A stretch of 64,000 bases of DNA from assembly GCA_028554755.1 (NCBI GenBank), contig JAPTOF010000017.1:744001-808000 (forward strand), written 5' to 3'. Below the pieces are notes generated by a model that was not told the DNA's origin, ran no database searches, and saw nothing but the letters and a program-made list of their open reading frames with translations. The DNA comes from Cordia subcordata. Taxonomy: Eukaryota; Streptophyta; Magnoliopsida; Boraginales; Cordiaceae. Shown piece after piece: positions 47,697-59,572 of the stretch (its first letter is position 1; each line of letters begins with the position of its first letter). Made by a program: the position numbers and the translations under genes.

Positions 47697-49038
47697 AAAC
47701 CCCCAAACCTTCTCCCTACTTGTCCCTAAGCAAGCCCATTCTTAAGTTTATTTCTAAAGCCGATGCAAAGGGTTACCTAAGGGATTGACTCGCTATCAAG
47801 GTTAGTCTAAGAAGAATAAAGGGGCATTCCTATTGTGGAGAGATCCCTAAGTCTCTTTGGATTCTCCCTCTACTCATAAAGGGCCTCAAATCTCCCAAGA
47901 ACTTCCCAAGTAGCCAAACCGCCACAAGCATAGGATTCTAACTCAAGCACATGATAGGTTGATATTTCGTCTACCCTTGACTAATCTTGGCCTCCCCAAC
48001 ATGCACAAAGCCTTAAAGACAAGATGAGAGAATATACAAATGTAATGGCTTATAAAAGTCTTATTCACAAATATACAAAGAGGATAGCTTATGCTGAGTT
48101 GACACTGTGTCACTTATGCAGGTATTCACAACAATTTTTTGCTCTTTTGGCTTTTTCTCTTTTCCATTTTTTTTCAATTTTTTGAATTTTTGAACTTTTT
48201 GCAGCATGTTTGCCTTTTTCAATTTTTTTTGGATTTTTCATACTTTGCATTGCAGTACAAAAAAACAAGAAAAAGAAAGGCTAAGGCACATCAAAAAGAA
48301 CAAATGAAGGAAAGGGCACTCACATTAACAACCCTTTTCACTCTTTCCTACCAAGCTATAGGGTGGCTACAAAGGGCATTCTTAAAGGTCCTCACTCCCT
48401 ACAACTTTCAAGGGCATCCTTTCCAAGACCTGGTTTTCAATCCACTCCATTCACTTCCCCATAATGTTACTCATATTTACTAATCAATAGAGTCAATTAC
48501 AATAGACAATAAAATGATTAACCAAGAAATAAATAACTCTGCATGCATTAAAATTTGAAAACTTTTCACTGTTTTTAATCAAATAATGCAATCTACCCTA
48601 AGAAAAACATAAAATAGTAAGAGCAACCCTTACACTCCCAAACCAAAACTTTGTTTGTCCTCAAGCAAATAGAGTAAAGCACTTAATCAAGCAAATTGGA
48701 TCACAAAGCAAGTAAGGGTAGTGGGGATAGGGTAGAAACATAGTGAACAAGTGGAGAAATCATAGATACAACCTTGCATTGTCTTCAAAGCTTTTCATGT
48801 CAATGATAGATCACCAACTACTAACCCTATGACTCATAAGCCACTAACAGTCATAAAGAAAAACAAGGTTAGTAGTATTGCCTATGCAAGCTTGCATTGG
48901 CTTGTGCATTAATAAGCAACGATGTATCTTATGGCACAAAGGATCTAGATTCAACATTTTGGTGTGGGTGAAAGAAAGAAAAAGAAAACAAAAAGAAAGG
49001 AAAATGAAACAAGTGCAAAATTGCAAAATTTAACCTAA
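47697..49038 (-). other. Polypurine tract and 3' non-coding region of E
   Basis: No gene. It starts with purine-rich sequence on the minus strand and a partly decayed hairpin (47713-47732). It carries the T-rich tract (48131-48240) and the second hairpin plus purine cassette (TTTGTTTG tcct CAAGCAAA at 48650-48669), and ends where copia 2 inserted. Confidence 0.78.
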
Positions 49039-49043
49039 GTTGT

Positions 49044-50923
49044 TGTTACGATTAGTATGCCCTAAAGCTCACTTGTATATAACATTTTGGATGTTAAATA
49101 ATGTATAATCATTTTGTTTAATGGCATTATGAGTTCCTTACATATTATCTCTGGTATGTTTTATTGGTGTATGTATAAAGGTTCCTTGACTTTAACTAAT
49201 GACTTGGGTGCGCAGTAAAGCTGGATGTACAATAGGTCCAAGTCTAGATTTAGTCATGTCATAAATTGAGTCCGTAACTGAATGGTAGTGTTGGGCACTC
49301 TACTGGGATAAAGTTATATTGAGCAAGTCTCCTCGTTAAGAGTGATCTACCTAGGTCATTAGAGAACTTTCTGGATTTGTCTCAATAGTACATGTGTCAC
49401 GTATTTGACAGGACCATTGTGAGTATGTTTTCTAGAGACGTACTATCAAAGAAAGAAAAGAAGATACTCACTACTACTAAGTGATCATTGCTCTTAATCT
49501 TGAGCATTTGTGGATGAACTAATGAAGTTAAGGTTTGGTACTTTGATTCACTGTGGGTGACATCTTACTTTATTAGAATCAATAGCCTTGTGCATTGAGT
49601 GCTAAGTTTTAATTAATTGGAATATGCATATGGAATATGGAATCTATGTGCCCCCTTTGGGATTGTCCATATTTTTCATCTGAACCTAGATCTAGTAATA
49701 CTACCTTTATGAGTTTATCGGTCATATGGCTTGAGGGTCACTCCCGAGATCAAGAGATTCCATGACCAAAGATGGTTGGCAATAGGACAAAAGACCCAAA
49801 AGAAAGATGCAGCTAAGGAGGTAATAGTACATAGGCCAAAGGACCGGCCTTCGTTGTTGGTATACATAGAGGGCCATTATGATCGGTTATCTAGTTGGTC
49901 AAAGACAAAGTTCACATTCTTTTGTGATAAGCTTTTTGGTAATAGCAATTATTCTAGGAGTGCAACTTTGATCTTATGATGGAATAGATCTGAGTTAAAA
50001 ATAATTATTATGTCGCCTAGATTAGGCAAGGACATTTTATATTATTTTTGGAAGCTAAGGTTAATTGTGTCTTCTTGGTCCCTTCCCTAGTTGAAATGAT
50101 TTTGAGAGAGTAATCTTGAAAGAGCAAATTTCGTAATGTGGTAATAGCCTTATTGGGCCAAAGCTTGGAATTGGGTTTGGGCTTTGTTTAGAGTCCAAGA
50201 TAACCTAATTGGGCTTGGATGGCTTCTTATTGGGCTTGGGCCTCCACATGGATTATGGACTATGTGTTGGCTTGGATTGTGGGCTTGGCCCAATCTTCCA
50301 AGACATATGCTAGAAAGTTACTACAAGAAGAATTCAAATTGTACAAGTAACTTCCATGACATGGGGCAAACATTTACTACTAGGAAAAAGTTTCCCACAT
50401 GGAAAGTTTACAAGGTTTAGGTGCCAAAATTTTTTTATAAATAGGCAAGACCTTAAACCATTTCTAGCATCCACAAATATTTTGTAGTTGATCTCTTCCA
50501 TTTTGGCAAGAGAATACTACAACACACAGTACACACTTATTGTGTGGTTTTTTGCTCTAGATTTTCAAGAGAATATTACTTTGCTTCTTCCCACATGAGA
50601 GGCTATTCTCTCAAGAAAAGTCTCTTTAACTATAGGGAAGGAGACTAGGGAGTTGCATATTGCGACACCCTTATAGTAAAATTTTTTTGGTGGCCTTGTT
50701 CATGCGTGAGAACAAAGCTTGTGATGATTTTAGCTTCATCAAAGGCCCCACACTTCAATAGGTTAGCTTTACATATTTTGCAAATACTAGTTATGTTCTA
50801 TATGTTCTTAAGCATGTTCTTGTGTGTGTTATGTGGTTATTTTATTTTCCTAACATGTTTTCTTGGTAGTATTTTTGAAAATATGGACTAGGATAGACCA
50901 CATGTTATATAATCGATCCTACA
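49044..50923 (+). repeat. 5' LTR of copia 2
   Basis: 1880 bp starting TGTTACGATTAGTATGCC, TATA box at 50436-50444, followed by PBS ATTGGTATCAAAGC (50924-50937) with one change from the tRNA-iMet complement. Confidence 0.95.
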
Positions 50924-52530
50924 ATTGGTATCAAAGCTTAGGCTCACAAACAACATGCTTAGACTATGCAAGAATATTGTATTTGCATAAATATGTTAGT
51001 CATCTTGTGAGTGGCAAGATTAGGAAAAGTTGTGTTGCTTATACTTGTGGTTTTATGCTTGTATGTTTAGTTGATATAAAATCCCTTTGATGGTTCGTAT
51101 GTGTGCATGATAGAGTTTCATGTACAGTCAACAAAGCTTGGCCATAGGTGATTTCATGTATAAATCTTTATGTTATTCCTTGTAGCTTCATTTAAAAGAA
51201 GCATAGGATGTTTTGATATCCTTGTAATGTTTCTTTTATGATTGTAAGCTTGTATTAGCAATAGCAAAATACATTATTGTTGTAATCTTCAAGAGGCCAA
51301 GGAGAGAAGAAAGGAAAAATAGAATACGGGAGCAAATATGTCTCAATCGGTCGATCGGCTTCTCCTTTGCGGTCGACCGGCTCTAGCAGAAATTGCAACA
51401 AAGATTGCTATTTTATGCTTTTTAAATTAAAGATTGCAGGGAGCCATCAAAGAGGGATTCTAACATTTTTTGGTGGATGTTTATAATGCATTGATATATG
51501 TTTTAACATATTTGCATAAGCATAAACATGATTACCACCTAGCAATATGCCTACTCATTAGGTTTTTAAAATTGACCAATCCTATGTGTTAATTGCTCAG
51601 AGATAGTGAAGTTCATTTAAATGAGATTGGCTTAGACAAGATAAATGTAAGCAATTATGTCTAAAGATGCCATGCAATCTCATGACAAAAATGAAAAACT
51701 TAACTTGAGATTTACAATATGACAACCTAAGGGTCCATACACCCATATTTAGGTAAATAATATATTATGGTATTACAATGTTTTAGTAATACAAAGGGGA
51801 TTCACAAAAACCAAAGTGTTTCGCAAATCCAAAGTGTGTTTATATCTAAAACAAAAGGCAAAAATACCAAAAATAGAGAAAACCCTTATGTTAAAATTTT
51901 GAGTAGGAGAGGGGACTGGAAATACCCCATGGCTTTCCATTTCCGATTCACACTAATGGTAGATTTCATTAACTTCCCCATCAGAGGGTGACACTTTATC
52001 AAGATTTAGCAAGGTGAATTTAAAATGTTTATTCAAAAAGGGTGTTAGTGAGTTTGGCCTTCCTATCAGTGGAATTCTTCACTAAAGATCACCTCACAAA
52101 ACATTGATTAAAGTTACTACCCTATCGGAGAGCTTAAATCAAGAATGTTATGGCGAATGAACATAAAGAATAGGTATACACTCAACTTAATGGTAGGTTT
52201 AGCTATCTCATCGATAGAGTTCACTACCGGATTTAAAAATCCAAACAAAATAGTGATTGAATTATTCAATTGGATCATATCCAGATAATTGTCAATTCAA
52301 ATAAGCAGTTGCACTTAACATTCATAAGTTCAGCCGTCCCATCGATGGAGTTCTTGTGATGACATTGAGACACTGTTACATCGAGTAGTTTAAGAGTTAA
52401 TACTACTCAAAGGCAAATGATATAAAAGTACTTGTATGTTTTATTTCCAAAGATAGCATATATATTATACATGCATCAATTCCATACTCATAAAATAATT
52501 ATGATTATATTGTTGTATATCCAAAAAAAT
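50924..52530 (+). other. PBS and leader of copia 2
   Basis: No gene. Parallel to 32133-33749. It contains two GC-rich motifs (TCGGTCGATCGGCT and GCGGTCGACCGGCT at 51349-51386) and three decayed or intact copies of the leader palindrome at 52063, 52208 and 52339. Confidence 0.75.
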
Positions 52531-53802
52531 GTCTTCGTTCAGTCTACTAGCTACAATTCTCAAAGAGCACAAGCTCACTAGACCAAATTTGGTGGACTAG
52601 GAATGAAACTTGGACATAGTACTCACTGCAGAAGAGTACAAGTATGTTCTAACAACTCCTTGTCCTATTATGAGGGCAAACTCTTCTAAAGCCCTAAAAG
52701 ATGTTGAGATAAAATGGTAGAAGGCCAATAGTATAGGCAAGTGTTATATGATGGCTTCTATGTTAGATATTTTGCAGAGCAAGCATTATCATATGAAAAT
52801 TGCAAAAGAAATCATGACCTTACTATCTTATATATTTGTTGATAAGAGCAAGGCAAGGTGCTCTTAGAGAAATTATGAATCAAAAGATGGCAGAAGGAGC
52901 ATCTGTCAGAGAGCATATGCTTAAAATGATGGACTACTTCAATACTATCGAGATCCTAGGGGCAAACATAGATGAACAGTCAAAGGTAGACATGATTTTG
53001 GAGACTCTACCACCGTCTAGACATGATTTTGGAGACTTTGCCACCGTCTTACACCCAATTCAAGCTTAATTATAATATGGGCAACATGAACATGGATATG
53101 ACAGAATTAATGAAAGAGCTCCTAGCTACAGAAGCCATAATGAAAAATAAGGGTCACGTAAACATAGTTCAAATATCCATTTCTGGACTTCACCCGAAAG
53201 GGAAAAAGTTCAAAGAAAAGGGGAAGCAAAAACGTGGTCGAGGGAAAAAGAAGAAAAATGGCAAACAACCCAAACAATTAACAGGTGAAAAACCCAAGGG
53301 AAAATACTTTAAGTGTGGCCAGAAAGGGCACCGGAAAAGGGATTGCCCGAAGTACCTAGCACGAGGTCAGATAGGTACAACTCTTTTGTTCTACATTGAA
53401 ACCTATTTAGTGGTTGATTCTATTGATTCTTGGATTGTCAACTTTGGAGCCACTAACCATATTTGCAATTCTTTGCATTGGTTTCAGGAAATGAAGGAAC
53501 TAGCTAAAAGGGAATTTGCTTTGAGGATAGGTAACGGAGCAAAAGTATGGGCTGCTGCAGTGGGAGAAATGTGCTTAAATTTTCCATGTAATAGGAAGTT
53601 ATTTTTGGACAATGTTTATTATGTTTCGGGTGTACATAAAAACCTTATCTCTGTTTTGCAATTAATATTAGACTATTTTTGCATTAATTTCCATTCTGGT
53701 GTTGATATTAGTAGAGATAGAAATATTATCTATTCCAATAGCATGCATGATAACTTGTTCTATATGAAACCTATTACAAATTCATTGCATAATATAGAAT
53801 GA
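52531..53802 (+). pseudogene. Gag and protease of copia 2 (inactive)
   Basis: Parallels copia 1 gag from the MSSFSLLATI-like start at about 52531, with early stops. 52836-53069 carries REIMNQKMAEGASVREHMLK; a 31-bp tandem duplication (52988-53049) shifts the frame into 53023-53802. The zinc knuckle reads YFKCGQKGHRKRDC: the first cysteine is replaced by tyrosine. The protease site reads WIVNFGATNHIC instead of WIVDSGATNHIC, losing the catalytic aspartate. A TGA at 53800-53802 ends the frame. Confidence 0.92.
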
Positions 53803-54990
53803 ACTAATTCCCAAAAAAGAAAGGTTTCTTCGACCAATGATACTTATCTTTGGCATCTACACTTAGGGCATGTTAGTCTAAAGCGAATTCGGAGATTAGT
53901 CCAGGATAGGCATCTTAGCTCATTAGATCTCGAAGATCTACCTCCGTGTGAATCTTGCCTCAAAGGAAAGATGACTAAACGGTCATTTTCTTCTAGAGGA
54001 GAAAGGGCCAAAGAAGTATTGGAATTAGTTCATATTGATGTGTGTAGTCCTATGAGCAAACTAGCACGAGGAGGTTATGAGAATTTCATTACCTTTACTG
54101 ATGATTACTCTAGGTATGGATATGTATATCTAATGCAACGCAAGTCTGAATCCTTTGAGAAATTCAAAGAGTTCAAGGTTGAAGCGGAGCGGAAATTAGA
54201 TAAAAGTATCAAAGCCTTTCGATCTGATCGAGGTGGTGAATACCTCTTGGGTGAGTTCAGAGACTATCTTACACAAGAAGGGATTGTGTCTCAATTGACT
54301 GCACCAGGGAGTCCCTAACAAAATGGTATAGCAGAGAGAAGAAATCGCACCCTATTAGATATGGTTAGGTCAATGATAGGTCATGCATCATTACCTTTAT
54401 CTTTTTGGGGGCATGCCCTTGAGACAACAGCATACATCTTGAACTTGGTACCATCTAAATCAGTACCTAGGACACCATAAGAAATGTGGACCGGGTGTAA
54501 GCCTAGTTTAAATCATCTCCACATTTGGTGTTGTCCAGCTTATGTACTTAATAGTAATGCTTCAAAGTTGGAACCAAGATCCGAGTTGTGCTATTTTATA
54601 GGGCATCCTAAGGAAACTAGAGGTGGGATCTTTTATAATCCTAAGGAGCAAAAGGTGTTTATAAGCATCTATACTAGATACTTAGAGAATGGTGAAATGA
54701 TCCAGAAAACACCAGATTCTGAAGTTGTTCTAGAAGAGATTTTACAAGAATCTCCAATAACACCTGTGGTAATTGTAAATGAAAAGGAACAGCATATTGC
54801 ACCTATATATCGGAGTCTCATCGTAGTAGGAGGGTATCCAGGCCTCCTGATAGATACTATGGAGAGTCCTTTCAGACTTCTTCAGAGGATCAGGTGGTGG
54901 ATCCCACAAGTTATGATGAAGCAGTTTACGACATAGATGTCGACCAATGGCATAAGGCAATGGATTCAGAGTTACAATCTATGTATTCTA
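53803..54990 (+). pseudogene. Integrase of copia 2
   Basis: Continues in the same frame after the TGA: TYLWHLHLGHVSLKRIRRL, MTKRSFSSRGERAKEVLELV, FRSDRGGEYLLGEFRDYL and LTAPGSP, then a TAA at 54316-54318 where copia 1 has a glutamine codon. [15 protein letters not shown] follows, and 54484-54936 has WCCPAYVLNSNASKLEPRSE and GHPKETRGGIFYNPKEQKVF before a frameshift. Catalytic aspartate and glutamate codons can be found, but the protein is broken. Confidence 0.9.
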
Positions 54991-55960
54991 ATAAAGTCTA
55001 GGATCTTGCAATTGCACCTGAAGGGGTAAAACCTATAGGGTGCAAATGGTAGGATTTTGTAATTGCATCTGAAGGGGTAAAACCTATAGGGTGCAAATGG
55101 GTCTACAAGAGGAAAAGAAGAGTTGATGGAAAACTTGAATGAAAACTTGAATCCTTTAAAGCTAGGTTGGTGGCGAAAAGTTATACTTAGAAAGAAGGGA
55201 TTGAGTATGAGAGAACTTTCTCACCAGTAGCCATGCTTAAATCCATCAGGATACTTCTTGCCATCACAAGGCATTATGACTACAAGATATGGCAAGTGGA
55301 CATCAAGACAGCTTTTCTTAATGGAGAGATTGACGAGACCATTTACATAACACAACAAGATGGATATGTTGCCAAAGGCCAGGAACATATGGTTTATAAG
55401 TTAAAAAAGTCCATTTATGGATTAAAGTAAGATCTAGAGCATGGAACATCGAATTTGATCATGCAATTAAATCTTATGGTTTTGATCAAAATATTGATGA
55501 ACATTGCGTGTATAAAAGGTGTAATGGAAATGCTGTAGCTTTTTTGGTTTTGTATGTGGATGATATCCTACTTATTGGGAATGATATGGGGATGTTATCA
55601 TCCATCAAGGTTTGGCTTTCTACTCAATTTTAAATGAAGGATTTAAGAGATGCTAGTTATGATCTAGGCATCAAGCTTATGTGAGATCGTAAGAACAGAA
55701 GGCTAGCCTTATCTCAAGCTTCATTTATTGAGAAGATATTGGTCAGGTTTAACATGCAAAACTCTAATAAGGCCTCATTACCTTCTAGACATGGAGTTTA
55801 TCTATCTTGAGATCAATGTCCTAAAACACCTGAGGAGATAGAGAGCAGGAAACGAGTTCCTTATGCCTGGTAGTTGGAAGCCTCATGTATTCCATGTTAT
55901 GTACTAGGCTAGATATCTGCTTTGTTGTTGGCATGATTAGTAGATATTAGTCATACCCTA
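54991..55960 (+). pseudogene. Reverse transcriptase of copia 2
   Basis: Starts with a 51-bp tandem duplication (from 55000 and 55051) that repeats the [10 protein letters not shown] block. 55233-55430 has QVDIKTAFLNGEIDETIYIT. At 55540-55600 the active site LYVDDILLIG is intact; KDLRDASYDLGIKLM follows after a stop. A 12-bp duplication at 55129-55152 creates an in-frame TGA. Confidence 0.9.
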
Positions 55961-56540
55961 GACTGGCATATTAGGTCATGGTTAAGCATATATTCAAGTT
56001 CCTGCAAGGGACTAAGGATTATGTGCTGGAATACCGTGCAGATGATCTAACGCCATTAGCCTATACAGACTCGGATTTCCAGTCCGACAGAGATTCCAGG
56101 AAGTCTACTTCTAGATATGTTTTCACTCTGTCAGAAGGAGCTATTTCATGGAGAAATGTGAAGCAAAATTGTATTGCTGACTCTATCATGGAGGTAGAGT
56201 ATGTAGCAGCATCTCTGAGGCTGCGAAAGAGGCAGTATGGCTAAGAAAGTTCCTTTTAGACCTACAGGTTGTGCCAGCAGTTCACAGACCGATAATGTTG
56301 TATTGCGACAATAAGGTGTTGTTTCACAGTGTAAGGAGCCCAGAAGTCACAAAAAGGGTAAACACATTGAACAAAAATATCATTTGATTTGTCAGTTTAT
56401 CTAGAGAGGAGATGTTATAGTTGAAAAGATAGCTTCAGTGGAAAACCTGGCAGACTCATTTACAAAGACTCTTCCAAAAAACATTTTTACCACACATTGG
56501 GAGTCTATGGGTATTAGGTTGTGCAAAAGTGATCTTTAGT
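55961..56540 (+). pseudogene. RNase H of copia 2
   Basis: 55978-56244 reads VKHIFKFLQGTKDYVLEYRA, LAYTDSDFQSDRDSRKSTSR and NCIADSIMEVEYVAAS, then frameshifts; the remainder to 56540 is readable against copia 1 in fragments. PPT AAGTGGGAGA at 56543-56552. Confidence 0.9.
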
Positions 56541-56553
56541 GCAAGTGGGAGAT

Positions 56554-58433
56554 TGTTAGGATTAGTATGCCCTAAAGCTCACTTGTATATAACATTTTGG
56601 ATGTTAAACAATGTATAATCATTTTGTTTAATGGCATTATTAGTTCCTTACATATTATCTCTAGTATATTTTATTGGTGAATGTATAAAGGTCCCTTGAC
56701 TTGAACTAATCACTTGGGTGCGTAGTGAGGCAGGACGCCCAATAGGTCCAAGTCTAGATTTAGTCACGTCATAAATTGAGTCTGTAACTGAATGGTAGTG
56801 TTGGGCATTCTACCGGGATAAGGTTATATTGAGCAAGTCTCCTCGTTGAGGGTGATCTACCTAGGCCATTGGAGGACCTTCCGGATTTATCTCAATAGTA
56901 CGTGTGTCACGTATTTGACAGGGCCATTGTGAGTATGTTTTCAAGAGACGCACTATCAAAGAAAGAAAATAAGATACTTACTGCTACTAAATGGTCATTG
57001 CTCTTAATCTTAAGCATATGTCGATGAACTAACGAAGTTAAGGTTTGGTACTTTGATTCATTGTGGGTGAGATCTTACTTTATTAGGATCAATAGTCTTG
57101 TGCATTGAGTGCTAATTTCTAATTAATTGGAACATATATATGCAATATGAAATCTATGTGCCCCCTTTGGGATTGTCCATATTTATCATCCAAATCTAGA
57201 ACTAGTGATGCTACCTTTATAGGTGTATCAGTCATATAGCTTGAGAGTCGCTCCCGAGATCAAGAGATTCCATGACCAAAGATGGTTGTCAATAGGACAA
57301 AAGACCCAAAAGAAAAGATGCAGCTAAGGAGGTGATAGTACACAAGCCAAAGGACCGGCCTTAGTTATGGGTATACATGGAGGGGCATTACGATCGTTTA
57401 TTTAGTAGGTCAAAGACAAAGTTCACATTCTTTTGTGATAAGCTTTTGGATAATAGCAATTATTCTTGGAGTGCAACTTTGATCTTATGGTGGAATAGAT
57501 CAAAGTTAAAAATAATTATTATGTCATCTAGATCTGGCAAGGACATTTTTTTATTATTTTTGGAAACTAAGGTTAATTGTGTCTTCTTGGTCCCTTCCCT
57601 AGTTGGAATGACTTTGAGAGAGTAATCATGAAAGAGCAAATTCCATATTGTGGTAATAGCCTTATTGGGCTAGAGCTTGGAATTGGGTTTAGGCTTTCTT
57701 TAGAGTTCAAGATAACCTAATTAGGCTTGGATGATTTTTTATTGGGCTTAGGCCTCCACATGGATTATAGACTATGTGTTAGGCTTAGATTGTGGGCTTG
57801 GCCCAATCTTCCAAGACATGTGCTAGAAAGTTACTACAACAAGAATTCATATTGAACAAGTAACTTCCATGACATGTGGCAAACATTTACTATTAGGAAA
57901 AAGTTTTCCACATGGAAAGTTTACATGGTTTAGGTGCCAAACTTTTTCTATAAATAGGCAAGACCTTAAACCATTTCTAACATCCAAAAATTTTGTAGTT
58001 GATTTCTTCCATTTTGGCAAGAGAAAACTACAACACATAGTACACACTTATTGTGTGGTTTTTTGCTCTAGATTTTCAAGAGCATATTATTTTGTTTTTT
58101 CCCACACAAGAGGCTATTCTCTCAAGAAAAGTCTCTTTAACTATACAGAAGAAGACTAGGGAATTGCATATTGTGACACCCTTATAGTAAAATTTTTTTG
58201 CCGGCCTTGGTCATGAGCAAAAACAAAGCTTGTGACGGTTTTACCTTCATCAAAGGCCCCACGCTTCAAGAGGTTAGCTTTACATATTTTGCAAATACTA
58301 GTTATGTTCTATATGTCCTTAATCAGTTCTCGTGTGTGTTTTGTGGTAATTTTATTTTCCTCGCATGTTTTCTTGGTTGTATTTTTGAAAATACGGATTA
58401 GGATAGACCACATGCTATATTATCGATCCTATA
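56554..58433 (+). repeat. 3' LTR of copia 2
   Basis: 1880 bp direct repeat of 49044-50923, with TATA box at 57949-57957. The terminal CA is mutated to TA. Confidence 0.95.
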
Positions 58434-58823
58434 GTTGCCTCTTAGTAGTGCTAACTACCACGTCGTCAGCCAAGCGATCATCTTCTTTTTTTCAACCTCC
58501 ATAGATGAGGCCCTGAAGCATTAAAACCTCCACACGAGCCATTTTAAATCATATGCATGCTTTAGGCACTGCACATTCACTTTGTTCCCTCGGCCATCTT
58601 TCAAATCCTTGATCTTGACCGCTCTTGAAGGGTAGCAACCAACACTTCATACGGACCATCCCATCTTGACTTGAGCTTATTTTATTAGAGGTAGAGAATG
58701 ATTTCTTAAAAATGTGTTTATCATGCAATCTCTTCGTTCTATCCTTTTAAAGCTTGGCGATCTCATATGCCTCAAATCTAAGCTCCTCCAACTCCTCTAG
58801 GTCAAGCTTTCTTTTGTCACCCG
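58434..58823 (-). pseudogene. 3' edge and integrase C-terminus of element E
   Basis: Resumes E after copia 2 with GTTGCCTCTTAGTAGTGCT. 58560-58823 holds the integrase C-terminal region in broken frames, parallel to 24071-24380 of B; a stretch around 58680, where B encodes KVWLFNSRLK, is deleted. It ends at CACCCG, where the D LTR begins. Confidence 0.75.
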
Positions 58824-59572
58824 TGATATCGCTATTTGACCACAAGCCTAAATAGCCCGCAAGTGCACAAGACGTGTGTAGTACAGTGTGTGCAAGTGCG
58901 GGGTCGAATCCACAGGGAGGCTACCTTAGTTTAGTCTCTGTGTGCTCGGGTGCCTTAAACTAGCTACGTGCGTGTGTGTACTTACTTTAGGATGAAAGGG
59001 AGCTCGAAAAAAAGAAAATAAAAACTAATCTATGGAGGAACTTAAGGGAACCAAACTAAGGAAGGAAACACTAATAAAGAAGAAGGGGACCTAGGGCGAT
59101 TACATTGCAACAAGACTTGGGCTATGATAACAGATGAGGTCTGTCTAAGGCTCAGGACTTCTATTGCCATTGTGTTGATCGGGGGCTCTCTTAACCAATA
59201 CTAGTGGTTCAACCCGTTAGCTAGATTTAAAGCTAAGGGCCAATCCCTCCTAACCTACGCAATCCGTGCTAAGAACTTATCCTCTTGGCTGGATTTAAAG
59301 CCAAGGACTACCACCTAAACACTAAGTGACATTAAGGCTCAATTAACCAACACTAACGTGAGTGAGGGATAGTCTAGTCTAGGTTAACTTATCCGCTTGG
59401 TTGGATTTAAAGCCAAGGACTAGCACCTAAACTCGACTAAGTATAGCAAGTAACCTATTAGCTGGATTTAAAGCTAAAGCCTACTCTACTAAGCAAAGCC
59501 ACAAGATTAAGCACAATCACATCACCCAAATAAGTAGATAAGAGCATTTTAAGCACAAATAACACATGCATA

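Larger units (their letters stand above)
49044..58433 (+). mobile_element. Ty1/copia element 2 (full length, older)
   Basis: 5' LTR 49044-50923, interior 50924-56553, 3' LTR 56554-58433; both LTRs are 1880 bp. Target duplication GTTGT/GTTGC (49039-49043, 58434-58438) with one mutation; the 3' LTR ends CCTATA instead of CCTACA. Same family as copia 1, same domain order, but the LTRs differ at many sites and the ORFs have more stops, so it is older. Three short tandem duplications sit in its coding region. Confidence 0.95.
45817..58823 (-). mobile_element. Athila-like element E (3' part, split by copia 2)
   Basis: 3' LTR 45817-47696, polypurine tract, 3' non-coding region (47697-49038, resuming after copia 2 at 58434), and the C-terminal end of integrase, which is cut at 58823 by element D. 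Minus strand. The rest of E is right of the window. Confidence 0.82.
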
